Origin: Caulobacter sp. FWC2
Lineage (GTDB): Bacteria; Pseudomonadota; Alphaproteobacteria; Caulobacterales; Caulobacteraceae
DNA: 64,000 nt
NCBI RefSeq assembly: GCF_002742625.1
Contig: NZ_PEBF01000001.1
Span: 1,364,001 to 1,428,000 of the forward strand
Reading direction: 5' to 3'
Under the pieces are notes generated by a model. It made no database searches, was not told the DNA's origin, and worked only from the letters and a program-made list of their open reading frames with translations. Below, piece after piece: positions 23,316-31,863 of this stretch (positions within the stretch are counted from its first letter, which is position 1; each line of letters begins with the position of its first letter). A program made the position numbers and the translations under genes.

Positions 23316-25562
23316 ATGGCCGACAAAGTCGCGCCGTACGGCGTTTCAGGCATGATCGCGCAGGGCGTCGTTGCTGCCCCCAAGGCCGCGTCGTCGGACG
23401 TCGGCGCTAAGATCGCCAAGGCCAAACAGGCCGGATACAGTGACCAGGAGATTGCGGATTTCCTTGGACGAGACGCCGCTATCGGCCCCAAGGTCGCCGC
23501 TGCTCGTTCCGCCGGCTATGGTGCAGCCGAGATCGTCCTTCACCTTGCTGGCCAACCGTCCAGCGGCAAGGCAAAGGCCCTCGCTGAACAGCGTGAGAAC
23601 TACCGCCGCATCCGCGACATTCCCGTGCTCGGTGGGTTCGCGGAGGGCCAGCTTGCGCAGGGCAGGGGAGCGCTGTTCGGCTGGGGTGACGAGATCCAGG
23701 GCGGTGTCGCCGCCGCTGCGACCATGGCTCGGAACGCGCTCGCCCCGATCACCGGCAAGCCAGCCGGCTACACCGCTAAGGATGCCTACGACGCCGCTCG
23801 TCAGGCCTCCCTAGAGCAGGAGAAGGACTTTGCCGCGCGGAAGCCGGTGACGAACGCCGTTCAGCAACTGGCGGGCGGGGCATGGGTACCCGGCGGCAAG
23901 TATGTGGAAGGTGCTAAAACTCTAGGTGGCGCGGCATTGCGGGCTGCTCAGGTGGGAGCTGCAGCCGGCGCGATAACTGGATCCGGATCGGCAGACGAGG
24001 GCAAGCGCGTTCCCGGAGCCGCGCAGGGCGCTCTTGTGGGTGGCGTAGTAGGTGGCGCTGCGCCGGTCCTCGCCAAGGGTGGGATGGCAGTCGCCAAGCG
24101 CGCATGGTCTGCGGCGCGCGAGGCTGGTGACCGCGTTGTGACCGGCCTTGGTCGCGACCTGCCTGAACCGACTGCCAAGCAAGTCGCCAAGGGCGCCGAG
24201 AAGGGCCAGGAGTACGTCGGTAACATCGTCAGCCGATCAAAGCGGGCGCTCTCGGGCAATGAGGTTGAATCGGTGGGCAAGCCGATCACCGCTGCCGAGG
24301 CCCTTGGTCGTACTGGCATATCGCAGCTCGCCGCGACGGCGCGACGTTCTGGCGCTACCGGCGACAATCTTGAAGCCCTTCTGACCGCGCGCAAGGAGGC
24401 GGCGGGTGAGCGCCTGCTGAACGATCTATCCGAGGTGACGGGCCTCTCTCCCGATGCGGCTTTGGGTGACATCGAACATATTGTGAAGGTGGGTCAACAA
24501 GAAGCCGCTCCGCTGTTCCGCGCCGCTTTTGATGCGGCGCCAGGCCCGCTCCAGACTGAAGGGCTAGCCCAGCTATCGCGCCGTCCGGTGATCAAAAAGG
24601 CGCTATCGACCGTGGCCGCCGATATGCTCAACACTGGACAAGATCCACAGGCGGCGGGTTTTGTGGTAAAGGGAATGACCGAGGGCGGTTTGCCGGATGT
24701 TGTGGAGGTCCGAGGCGCGACGGCGGAGACGTGGGACGCGGTGCGCAAGGCGATTGGTCGCCAGGTCGAGCGGCATCCCATTTCCAATAAGCCGCTGCCC
24801 GATGCTCAGTCCCAGGGGAACTATGGTATCGGCGTGGCAACGCGAGACCTCACCACTGAGCTGAAGCAGGCCATTCCTGGCTATTCGGAAGCCCTAGATA
24901 GGTCTTCGGACTATCTCAAAGCCGACACGGCCTTCAAGAATGCCAAGAAGCTCATGAACCCGTCTGTTCCTGTTCCCATGTTCCGCGAGCGCTACGCTAG
25001 CCTCTCGGATGCGGAAAAGCAGGCTCACTTGGCCGGCTTCGTGAACGATACGCTGGAGAAGGCCGCCAATGGTCGCCTGAACCTGAAGGCCCTGCGGACG
25101 CCGGCAACGATGCAGAAGTTGGCCACGATGGTTGGCCCCGCCAAGGCCCGCCTCCTCGCAAATCGGTTCGCCCAAGAGGCAGAGATAGCTAAGACCGGCT
25201 CGCGCATGATGCCTGGCGCCGGTTCCGCGACGATGGAGCTCTCGGCGGCAGATGCGGAGCAGAAGGCGGCGATGGGCAGCCTCAAGGGGGCCGCTCGCAC
25301 TCTGGCCGAAGGGCGTCCAATTCGTGCGGCTATCCAAGCCATGACGTCGCCGTTGGTTGGCGCATATCGCGGCGCCCAAGTACCGATCGACCAAGCTACC
25401 CGCGATGAAGTCGGGCGTCTTCTGCAACTCTCGCCGAGCGAGCTGGACGCGGTTCTGAAGGCGGCTGCTGCTCGGCCGAGGTCGCCCGCTGTTGGTCGCT
25501 CTACGGCGACGACTGCGAATGCGCTAGCGCGAGGAGCGGCGGGCCTCGCAGCGCAGAACTAA
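23316..25562 (+). CDS. Large ejection protein, P22 gp16-like position, 748 aa
   Basis: This large protein has hydrophobic Gly/Ala segments (QVGAAAGAITGSGSA, QGALVGGVVGGAAPVLAKGG) that could insert in membranes, long helical stretches, and a repeated GYSDQEIADFLGRD / GYGAAEIVLHLAGQ unit at the N-terminus. It is the last gene of the P22-ordered morphogenesis block, at the gp16 position, and is probably ejected with the DNA. Its 3' end overlaps the end of the convergent gene at 25559. Confidence 0.7.
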   Translation: MADKVAPYGVSGMIAQGVVAAPKAASSDVGAKIAKAKQAGYSDQEIADFLGRDAAIGPKVAAARSAGYGAAEIVLHLAGQPSSGKAKALAEQRENYRRIRDIPVLGGFAEGQLAQGRGALFGWGDEIQGGVAAAATMARNALAPITGKPAGYTAKDAYDAARQASLEQEKDFAARKPVTNAVQQLAGGAWVPGGKYVEGAKTLGGAALRAAQVGAAAGAITGSGSADEGKRVPGAAQGALVGGVVGGAAPVLAKGGMAVAKRAWSAAREAGDRVVTGLGRDLPEPTAKQVAKGAEKGQEYVGNIVSRSKRALSGNEVESVGKPITAAEALGRTGISQLAATARRSGATGDNLEALLTARKEAAGERLLNDLSEVTGLSPDAALGDIEHIVKVGQQEAAPLFRAAFDAAPGPLQTEGLAQLSRRPVIKKALSTVAADMLNTGQDPQAAGFVVKGMTEGGLPDVVEVRGATAETWDAVRKAIGRQVERHPISNKPLPDAQSQGNYGIGVATRDLTTELKQAIPGYSEALDRSSDYLKADTAFKNAKKLMNPSVPVPMFRERYASLSDAEKQAHLAGFVNDTLEKAANGRLNLKALRTPATMQKLATMVGPAKARLLANRFAQEAEIAKTGSRMMPGAGSATMELSAADAEQKAAMGSLKGAARTLAEGRPIRAAIQAMTSPLVGAYRGAQVPIDQATRDEVGRLLQLSPSELDAVLKAAAARPRSPAVGRSTATTANALARGAAGLAAQN

Positions 25563-25867
25563 CCGTGGCGGGTGCCGAAAGCTGTAGTCTTTGCCCAGAA
25601 CGCTAGCGCTAGGAGGGCTGACATCCACGCGGCGGTGAAAATCGCCCACACTAACTGTGCATACCAAGGCGACTCGAAAATCTCTTCATCAGCACCCGCA
25701 GCCCTGGCGAGTAACCACCAGTAGTGAAACAGTCGCGCCTTCAGGCTCGGATACGGCGGGATCGGCTTCCCAGGCTCAACCTGCCAGGCCTCAAGCTTGC
25801 CCGTCGAGCGATCGGGGCCGTGAAGAACCTCGAACTCGGCATCGACGATGCGAGGTGCATCATTCAT
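25559..25867 (-). CDS. Membrane-anchored moron protein, 102 aa
   Basis: The protein has a soluble acidic N-terminus, an aromatic amphipathic segment (LKARLFHYWWLLARAAGADE) and one strong C-terminal helix (YAQLVWAIFTAAWMSALLAL). It is the last gene of a three-gene leftward cassette embedded in the rightward late region and overlaps the upstream gene by 9 bases. Opposite orientation within the late operon is typical of morons expressed in lysogens. No family is recognised. Confidence 0.65.
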   Translation of the reverse strand: MNDAPRIVDAEFEVLHGPDRSTGKLEAWQVEPGKPIPPYPSLKARLFHYWWLLARAAGADEEIFESPWYAQLVWAIFTAAWMSALLALAFWAKTTAFGTRHG

Positions 25868-26264
25868 CGCCTGCTCCGTCGCAAGGCCACTTCTCCGACA
25901 TAGCTACAACGTAGGCCGCAACTCCAAGCTCCATCTGCCTAGGCGTAAGGGCACCGGCGTTCCGCTCGAAGTATGATATGTAAGCGTTTGCCATTGCCAT
26001 GGCCGTGCTGGCCCTGAGTTCGGATGAAAGGGGCAAGCAAAACCGGAATTGATCTCCATTCTTCTTTACGGTATTGGCGTCGACGGCGACTATACTCATT
26101 GCTTCACAGGTTTCAGGGTAAATCGAATTGTTATTCTTGCCGTCATTGCGGACGAAAAGATAACAACTGACGTACATGTCGCTAGCACTGGGGGGCTTGC
26201 GCGCAAGCTCGGCATCTTGGGGGATGGTCGACAAGAGCAGAGCTGCGGTAAGTGCGGAAAGCAT
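25860..26264 (-). CDS. Secreted Rap1a/Tai-like protein
   Basis: A signal-like leader (MLSALTAALLLSTIPQDAEL) is followed by a small four-cysteine domain. SCYLFVR near residue 33, a second Cys in ETCEAM, the FRFCLP strand, a helical section ANAYISYFERNAGALTPRQM and a terminal SEKWPC match the Rap1a/Tai pattern (one FCLP and one WPC cysteine). Rap1a proteins of type VI systems are immunity proteins against peptidoglycan amidases, but many members occur elsewhere with unknown roles. The ATG directly abuts the preceding TAG, so translation is probably coupled. A periplasmic immunity or exclusion role is inference. Confidence 0.7.
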   Translation of the reverse strand: MLSALTAALLLSTIPQDAELARKPPSASDMYVSCYLFVRNDGKNNNSIYPETCEAMSIVAVDANTVKKNGDQFRFCLPLSSELRASTAMAMANAYISYFERNAGALTPRQMELGVAAYVVAMSEKWPCDGAGDE

Positions 26265-26618
26265 CTAGTTGCAGATCCGCCCGTAGCCCGAGCCTGTGCA
26301 GACCTGTCCGGTCCCGTAGTTCATGTAGGTCTTGGTCTGGGGGTTATAGCGCCACTGGTTGCCGTCAGCGTCGGTCCCGCGTTGTTGACCGTCGGGCTGG
26401 ATCGTAGTCCGCCATTGAGTGCCGTTCTGATAGTTGTTGCCCCGAACGGTGGCTGTTCCATCGGGCGCCGTCGTCGTCGTGTAGTTGTTACCGCTGCGCC
26501 AGTCATAGGTGCTCGTCGTGGACGGCTGCTGGGGCTGATAGGGCTTGAAGGTCTGATACTGCGCCAGAGCGACCGAAGCGGTCATGGCGATCGAAATTCC
26601 AAGGATCAACGCACGCAT
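26265..26618 (-). CDS. Secreted Thr/Gln/Asn-rich protein, first gene of moron cassette
   Basis: A signal peptide (MRALILGISIAMTASVALA) precedes a low-complexity polar domain with several WR(S/T/Y) units: YDWRSGNNYTTTTAPDGTAT, GTQWRTTIQPDGQQ and GNQWRYNPQTK, which form imperfect beta-repeat units. It ends with a C-x6-C pair. AGGAGGGG lies upstream of the ATG. It is probably periplasmic or exported, and of unknown function. Its leader resembles that of the truncated gene at 1-59. Confidence 0.65.
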   Translation of the reverse strand: MRALILGISIAMTASVALAQYQTFKPYQPQQPSTTSTYDWRSGNNYTTTTAPDGTATVRGNNYQNGTQWRTTIQPDGQQRGTDADGNQWRYNPQTKTYMNYGTGQVCTGSGYGRICN

Positions 26619-26725
26619 AGGGTTCCCCTCCTGGGCGGTGCAAGCTGCGGACTATCCCACAACTCCTTCGACAGGCCTAGCCGTCACCACAGCCCGCCAT
26701 GCGCGGGCCTTTCCGCGAGGTCCCT

Positions 26726-28675
26726 ATGGCCGCTGGCCTTCTCATTTTCCCAGGCTCGACCCCGGCTTTGGGCCAGAACGGCGAGCGGATTGCCGCTAAG
26801 CTCTGGTACTTCGTGAACAACGCGCCGGGCACGCCGAAGACCGTCTATGCAGACGCCGGCCTGACGACGCCTCTGGCGCAGCCGATCGAGAGCGACGCGC
26901 TGGGAAACTTCCCGGAGATTTGGGCGAACACTGCCGACACCTATACCGGCCTGTTCGTTACGGCTGATGGGTTCAGCGACACCCTGGACGACATGAGCGC
27001 GTCTACGGCGGCGAACCAGGGCATCTACGACGCTACGGTTGGGATCTACGACGACACTGTCGTGATCAAGGGCGAGACCCAGGACATCTACGACGATGCG
27101 GTGGCGCTGTACGGTAGCCTGACGGCGATCAACACGGCTGTCACCGCTGCTCAGACGTCGGCGACCAATGCCGCCAACTCGGCCACGGCGTCGGCGAACT
27201 CGGCAACCAGCGCGGCCAATCAGGTCACGCTTGCGGCGGCGCAAGTTACCCTGGCTACGACCCAGGCCGGTAACGCGGCGACCTCAGCGACGAACTCTGC
27301 CAACAGCGCCACGGCGGCGGCGGGCTCGGCGACCGCTGCGGCGACCTCAGTGAATCAGGCCAAGGCCGCGACCGCCGCTGTCCTGATGACGTTCTCGACC
27401 ACCACGACCGACGCCGATCCCGGCGCGGGCAACATGCGCCTGAACAACGCCACTCCGGCGTCGGTCACCTTCATCTACGTCGATGACCTCGACCAAGATG
27501 GCAACAGCCAAGGCGTGTTCTGGGACAGCCTCGACGACAGCACCAGCGCAATCAAGGGCCGCGTCACCCTTCGCGAAGGCGTGACGGGCAAGCTGGCGAT
27601 CTACAACGTCAATGGCGCCGTCGTGAACGGAACCGGCTATCGCAAGATCCCCGTCGCCTATGTCTCCGGTACCGGCACGGCCTTCACCAACGCCGCCACA
27701 ATCGGTTTCAACTTCTCTGCGACCGGAGACACCGCCAGCACGGCGAGCGTGGGGTACCTAGCCAAGACCGGCGCCTACACGGTCATCGCAGGCGACTGGG
27801 GAAAGGTGATTGAGGCTACGTCGGGCACCTGGGCTCTGACCTTGCCGACTGCTGCGTCCGTGGGCGCGGGCTTCAATTTCACATCGAAGAACTCTGGCGC
27901 CGGCCTGATCACCTACACCCGTAGCGGCTCGGACCTTCTCGACGGCCTGACCAGCTACGTCGGCTATCCTGGCGAGGAGCGACGGTGGGTCTCGGACGGC
28001 TCGACCTGGCACTCGTTCGTCGTCAACCCCTTCAGCTACACCTATACGGCCTCGGGAAGCTTCATCTGGCCGCCGGGCTACAAGGTGATCGGCGGCGAAG
28101 CCATCGGCACGGGCGGCGGCGGCGGCGGCGGCCAGAACAACGGCACGGGCGAGCATGGTGGCGGCGGCGCTTCTGGCATCTCGCAGCCGTTTAATATCGC
28201 CTCGACCCAATACACGGCTGGCGCCACGGCGACGGTGACAATCGGCGCGGGCGGAACGGGCGGCGCTGGATCACCGAGCGCCGTGACTGTCGGCAGCGAT
28301 GGTGGAAGCACCTCTCTGGCCTCTCTGGTCGTCATTCCCGGCGGCAAGGGCGCATCGACCAGTACCAGTTCTGGCGCCACGAACGGCACGCAGAACGCGG
28401 TGATCAGCGCGAACGGAGCTGCGGCGCGGACAAGCGCGACGACGGCGGTCTCCGGAAGCCCCTCGACGCTTGGGCCTGGCGGTGGTGCATCCGGCGGCGG
28501 CACCCCGGCCTCTGGCGGAACCTCGGCGCGCTTCGGCGCGGGCGGCGCCAGCAATTCCAACGGCGCGGATCCTGGCGGCGGCGGCGGCGGCGGAACCGGT
28601 ACCAGTACCCCCAACGCGATCAATACAGGCGGAACCGGCGGTCGCGGGGAAATTCGGCTTTGGGGCGTGGCCTGA
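26726..28675 (+). CDS. Tail fibre/tailspike protein with Gly-rich C-terminus
   Basis: The N-terminus (AAGLLIFPGSTPALGQNGER, then WYFVNNAPGTPKTVYADAGL) is a head-binding domain seen in podovirus tail proteins. A trimeric coiled-coil region of Asn-Ser-Ala-Thr repeats follows (about residues 135-215). The last 190 residues are extremely Gly-rich, with (G)7-8 runs, like the receptor-binding tips of some fibres. ATG at 26726 follows CGAGG, and an upstream ATG at 26699 is also in frame. It is the first rightward gene after the moron cassette and fills the P22 gp9 position. Confidence 0.85.
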   Translation: MAAGLLIFPGSTPALGQNGERIAAKLWYFVNNAPGTPKTVYADAGLTTPLAQPIESDALGNFPEIWANTADTYTGLFVTADGFSDTLDDMSASTAANQGIYDATVGIYDDTVVIKGETQDIYDDAVALYGSLTAINTAVTAAQTSATNAANSATASANSATSAANQVTLAAAQVTLATTQAGNAATSATNSANSATAAAGSATAAATSVNQAKAATAAVLMTFSTTTTDADPGAGNMRLNNATPASVTFIYVDDLDQDGNSQGVFWDSLDDSTSAIKGRVTLREGVTGKLAIYNVNGAVVNGTGYRKIPVAYVSGTGTAFTNAATIGFNFSATGDTASTASVGYLAKTGAYTVIAGDWGKVIEATSGTWALTLPTAASVGAGFNFTSKNSGAGLITYTRSGSDLLDGLTSYVGYPGEERRWVSDGSTWHSFVVNPFSYTYTASGSFIWPPGYKVIGGEAIGTGGGGGGGQNNGTGEHGGGGASGISQPFNIASTQYTAGATATVTIGAGGTGGAGSPSAVTVGSDGGSTSLASLVVIPGGKGASTSTSSGATNGTQNAVISANGAAARTSATTAVSGSPSTLGPGGGASGGGTPASGGTSARFGAGGASNSNGADPGGGGGGGTGTSTPNAINTGGTGGRGEIRLWGVA

Positions 28676-29106
28676 TGAGCGAGATCGAACCCACCTACGC
28701 CCGCATCGAAGCAGGGAAGGTCGTCAACCTGGAAGTCTGGGCGGAGCCGCCGACGATCTCCGGCGTCACCTTCGTGAAGTCGGCCGCCGCGCGCATCGGC
28801 GACCACTACAGCGCCGGGGCCTTCTCGCCCGAAGAGGTTGCTCCGACCGCGCCTGCTGAAGTCGCCATGCACCGGATCAAGAAGGCCGCTTTCCTGACCC
28901 CCTGGAGTGACGGAAACCTGAAGGACGCGATTGAGGCGGCTCTGGCTTCGCTCCCGGCCCCGAAGGACGAACTCGGCCTGATCGAGTGGAACACCGCGCC
29001 GAACCTCCAGCGCGACGGCCTCACCACCCAGGCCGTCATGACCATCCTCGGTATGACCGAGCAGCAGCGCGACGATCTCCTGATCTTCGCCTCAAGCCTC
29101 CCGTAG
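28675..29106 (+). CDS. Tail fibre assembly-type protein, 143 aa
   Basis: The start overlaps the fibre stop. The N-terminus (TYARIEAGKVVNLEVWAEPP) has the pattern of phage tail-fibre assembly chaperones (y-.i.-G.VvN.i.w...). The C-terminal half is helical (AAFLTPWSDGNLKDAIEAAL; TTQAVMTILGMTEQQRDDLL). Location after the fibre gene supports a fibre chaperone or attachment role. Confidence 0.65.
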   Translation: MSEIEPTYARIEAGKVVNLEVWAEPPTISGVTFVKSAAARIGDHYSAGAFSPEEVAPTAPAEVAMHRIKKAAFLTPWSDGNLKDAIEAALASLPAPKDELGLIEWNTAPNLQRDGLTTQAVMTILGMTEQQRDDLLIFASSLP

Positions 29107-29119
29107 AAGGAACACATCC

Positions 29120-29479
29120 ATGGGCGCAGAAGTCTCGGCGGGCAAGCCGTCGTTCATCGACATCATCATCCCGGCCGGCGCGTCGATCAGCGATGGCCAC
29201 CGCATCAATGGTAAGATGGTCGGCCTCGCCATGCCGGCCGCCTGGACCACGGCGGCGATCACCTTCCAGGGCGGCCACGAAACGGCAAGCGCTCTCGACA
29301 TCTATGACGATGGAGTCGAAAGGACCATCCCGAGCGCCCAAGCCGTGGTCAATCGCGCCCTCTCACTGGACCTGAATGACTGGTTGCCTTTCAGCGTCAT
29401 CAGGATCCGCTCCGGCACATCGGCCGCGCCGGTGAACCAAGTCGCCGAAGCAAAAATCCGCGTTTTTCTGGCAGGCTGA
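29120..29479 (+). CDS. Predicted beta-rich tail protein, 119 aa
   Basis: The sequence is a compact beta protein with alternating hydrophobics (FIDIIIPAGASISDGHRING, AAITFQGGHETASALDIYDD). It lies between fibre-associated genes and is likely virion-associated. Its small size and content suit a tail or fibre adaptor, but no family is recognised. An AGAAGGA site precedes the ATG. Confidence 0.55.
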   Translation: MGAEVSAGKPSFIDIIIPAGASISDGHRINGKMVGLAMPAAWTTAAITFQGGHETASALDIYDDGVERTIPSAQAVVNRALSLDLNDWLPFSVIRIRSGTSAAPVNQVAEAKIRVFLAG

Positions 29480-29482
29480 CGG

Positions 29483-30583
29483 ATGTCCCTAACCATCGCA
29501 ACCCGTCGGGCTCTCCTCTCCCCTGGAAAGGGTGGGGGGGCTTGGTGCAATGATCCGCGCTACCTCGCCGACGGCCAACGTCCCGCAGCGATCGCGAACT
29601 TCCGAGATTGGCGGTTCGCCATCACCACTGTAGCAGCAGGATCTATACCTTCAGCTACGGCCATGGATCTTGGCGTCATGCGCGAAGCGACCTTTGCCGA
29701 GTGGTTTTCTCTGACGGCCGGCGGATACAACTATATCGCCCAGGACGGGTCTGAGCAGACGGCGGCTCCGAATATCCCTCGCCAGGATTGGACCAACGGC
29801 GTCCGTCAGTTCAAGCTTAATGGTTCAACGACCAACCTGCTTCTGAACTCCGCGACGCTAGCAACACAGTCTGTCTCGACGTCCGGCAACATCATGACGC
29901 TGTCGTTCTACGGCACGGGGACCGTGACCTTGAGCGGGGCTGTCACAGCTGCCGTAACCGGGACTAGCGCGACCTCTAGAACCACTTACTCAATGGCCAC
30001 GCCTGGTGGCAGCTCCATTACATTCACGCCTTCAGGAACAGTGACTAGGGCCCAATTCGAGGCTCAGGCCTTCGCGTCACCGTATGTCGGGACGGGCGGG
30101 GGTGTCGTAGCGCGACCAGCGGAAGTCGCGCAAATGGCGACTGTCCCGACAGCTCTACTTAACCGCACGACTGTGACAGCCGTGGCGAGGATGCGCCCGC
30201 AATTCACGGTCCCCGAATTTCCCTACCGCGCCCTCATTGGGACGGCCGGCACCTACCAGAGGATCGGCACGTCCGGCGCAAACAACTCCCTAGCCCAAGC
30301 GTATGACGGCAAGGCTGACTTGACCGCGACCCTAGGCTCGGGAGGAGCCTGGATGGCTGGCGTCGGTGTGGCTTGTGCCTGGGACGCCGCTGGCAAGTCG
30401 CTTTGCGGAAACGGAGGAACGGTCACCAGCGACACGGCGATCCCTCATGCCTGGGCAACTAGTTGGTATCTGGGAACTGGCACCGCCGCGAATACCGCCG
30501 ACGGTTGGTACGATGAGGTAGTGATTTACCCCTTCAGGGCCTCCGACGCCGCCCTTGCTCAGATCGCGAGTAAATACCCATGA
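29483..30583 (+). CDS. Second tail-fibre/receptor-binding-like protein, 366 aa
   Basis: The protein is Thr/Ser/Gly/Ala-rich with beta repeats (TLSFYGTGTVTLSGAVTAAV) and a concanavalin-like C-terminal half (TTVTAVARMRPQFTVPEF, then TAANTADGWYDEVVIYPFRA), recalling laminin-G/LamG lectin-fold domains found on phage fibres. It is probably a glycan-binding tail component. It follows the previous gene by 3 bases and overlaps the next by 4. Confidence 0.65.
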   Translation: MSLTIATRRALLSPGKGGGAWCNDPRYLADGQRPAAIANFRDWRFAITTVAAGSIPSATAMDLGVMREATFAEWFSLTAGGYNYIAQDGSEQTAAPNIPRQDWTNGVRQFKLNGSTTNLLLNSATLATQSVSTSGNIMTLSFYGTGTVTLSGAVTAAVTGTSATSRTTYSMATPGGSSITFTPSGTVTRAQFEAQAFASPYVGTGGGVVARPAEVAQMATVPTALLNRTTVTAVARMRPQFTVPEFPYRALIGTAGTYQRIGTSGANNSLAQAYDGKADLTATLGSGGAWMAGVGVACAWDAAGKSLCGNGGTVTSDTAIPHAWATSWYLGTGTAANTADGWYDEVVIYPFRASDAALAQIASKYP

Positions 30584-30867
30584 CTCCGACTTATCTTCGC
30601 TTCGGCAGCCGAGCCGATGCACTGGAGGCTTTCCGGCAGCTCCTTGGTCTTGCGGTAGTGCCCGACGCCATCCCGCCGATCGTCCTGAGCGGCGCGGACC
30701 AAGTGCAGGTCGATGTGCTCTTCGGATCGGGTGTTGTGTACAAGGATGGCGCTCCGGTTCCCGGCTTTCACGTCAACCTTCTCACGACCGGCGGCATCGC
30801 GCTCCCGAGCGTGCTCGAGGCCGCTAGAATTACACCCAAAAGCCCAACTTGCGGCTGGGCATTCTAG
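30580..30867 (+). CDS. Small late protein, 95 aa
   Basis: The start overlaps the upstream stop (ATGA). The protein has an N-terminal helix (TYLRFGSRADALEAFRQLLG), a beta-rich middle (QVQVDVLFGSGVVYKDGAPV) and GFHVNLLTTGGIALPSVLEA. This is a frequent small protein downstream of fibre genes in tailed phages. Its function is unknown. Confidence 0.6.
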   Translation: MTPTYLRFGSRADALEAFRQLLGLAVVPDAIPPIVLSGADQVQVDVLFGSGVVYKDGAPVPGFHVNLLTTGGIALPSVLEAARITPKSPTCGWAF

Positions 30868-30944
30868 ATCCGTCCTCGCCACGCCCCCGCATCATCTGAG
30901 GCCGGCCTAGCCGCCTAACCACCATCCCAACATCGGAGGTCCGC

Positions 30945-31292
30945 ATGGAGCCTGTCCGCCTCAAGAAGGTCGGCCGGACGGGCGGCCTCTTCGGTGAGGT
31001 CTTCACCCGGCCGCTTTACCGGACGCTAGACCCCTTCGAGGTTGACGGGGTCATGGTAGAGCCTGGGTATCTGACCGACCTGGTGAGCGCGCCGTGGTGG
31101 GTCCGGCCATTCATGCCTCTCCGCCACCTTCGAGAGCCAGCCCTGAAGCATGATTGGCGCCGCAGAAGCCGCGCCGATCTGTCGCTCGTAGCGATTGACG
31201 ACCTCTTCGCCGCCGACATGCGCGCCGCCGGCGTCGCCCAGCCCTGGCGCTTCCTCTGCCGATGGGCCGTCGGGACGAACACTAACCGCTAA
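30945..31292 (+). CDS. DUF1353 phage protein
   Basis: The 115-residue protein carries the DUF1353 signature: PGYLTDLVSAPWWVRPFMPL, then EPALKHDWRRRSRADLSLVA and a D-DLFAADMRAAGV helix. DUF1353 proteins are common in phage late regions near lysis genes and have no assigned activity. The ATG follows a GGAGGT site. It begins the lysis-end cluster. Confidence 0.85.
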   Translation: MEPVRLKKVGRTGGLFGEVFTRPLYRTLDPFEVDGVMVEPGYLTDLVSAPWWVRPFMPLRHLREPALKHDWRRRSRADLSLVAIDDLFAADMRAAGVAQPWRFLCRWAVGTNTNR

Positions 31293-31330
31293 GAGCGGCC
31301 TCTTCAGATTTCAGTTTCAGGAGCCTGCCA

Positions 31331-31798
31331 ATGGCGGATGGGGTGACGGTCGCCTGGGTGGCCGGTGGATGCACGCTCGCGGGCGGGGTTCTGGTCAAGA
31401 TCCTCGACATGATCGCGACGGGACGAACCGCGAGCGCAAAGGCTCCGGCCGACATGACGCACGCCCTGGCTGATTTTCAAACGGCCCTGGGAACCCAGAC
31501 CGACCTCTTCATCAAGGCCCTGCAGTCCGAGCGCCAGATGCTCCAAGGGGAGATCGCAGACCTTCGCCACCGGGTTAGCGAGCTTGAGGCCGAAAACCAG
31601 CAGTGCCGCGGCGATACCGCCCAGATGCGCCAGCACATCGAGAGCCTCGAAGAACACCTCCGCCGAAAGGGGATCGACATCCCAAAGGGCGCCCGTCCGC
31701 GCGGCCTAACCGTGCTCTCCGAGGGTCTGACAACCGTCTTCACACTGGACGATCCCGCGAAGACGCCGCGCCCGCGCCGCAGGAAGGCCGCCACATGA
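31331..31798 (+). CDS. Coiled-coil protein with N-terminal TM segment
   Basis: Residues about 5-25 form one membrane helix (VTVAWVAGGCTLAGGVLVKI), followed by a long coiled coil with LQSERQMLQGEIADLRHRVS and ENQQCRGDTAQMRQHIESLE. The C-terminus is basic. It lies in the lysis region, where such single-TM coiled-coil proteins are frequent. A holin-associated or spanin-like role is possible but unproven. Confidence 0.6.
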   Translation: MADGVTVAWVAGGCTLAGGVLVKILDMIATGRTASAKAPADMTHALADFQTALGTQTDLFIKALQSERQMLQGEIADLRHRVSELEAENQQCRGDTAQMRQHIESLEEHLRRKGIDIPKGARPRGLTVLSEGLTTVFTLDDPAKTPRPRRRKAAT

Positions 31799-31863
31799 CC
31801 CGAGACTACCGCACCCTCGATGCCATCGTCGTCATAGGCGTGAACTGCCGTGTCGAGGGCTGA
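31795..31863 (+). CDS. Putative 22-aa peptide
   Basis: An ATG overlapping the preceding TGA opens MTRDYRTLDAIVVIGVNCRV EG and then stops. It could be a genuine coupled mini-gene, or the remnant of a longer gene cut when the endonuclease cassette at 31832-32392 inserted. Support is limited to the overlap. Confidence 0.3.
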   Translation: MTRDYRTLDAIVVIGVNCRVEG

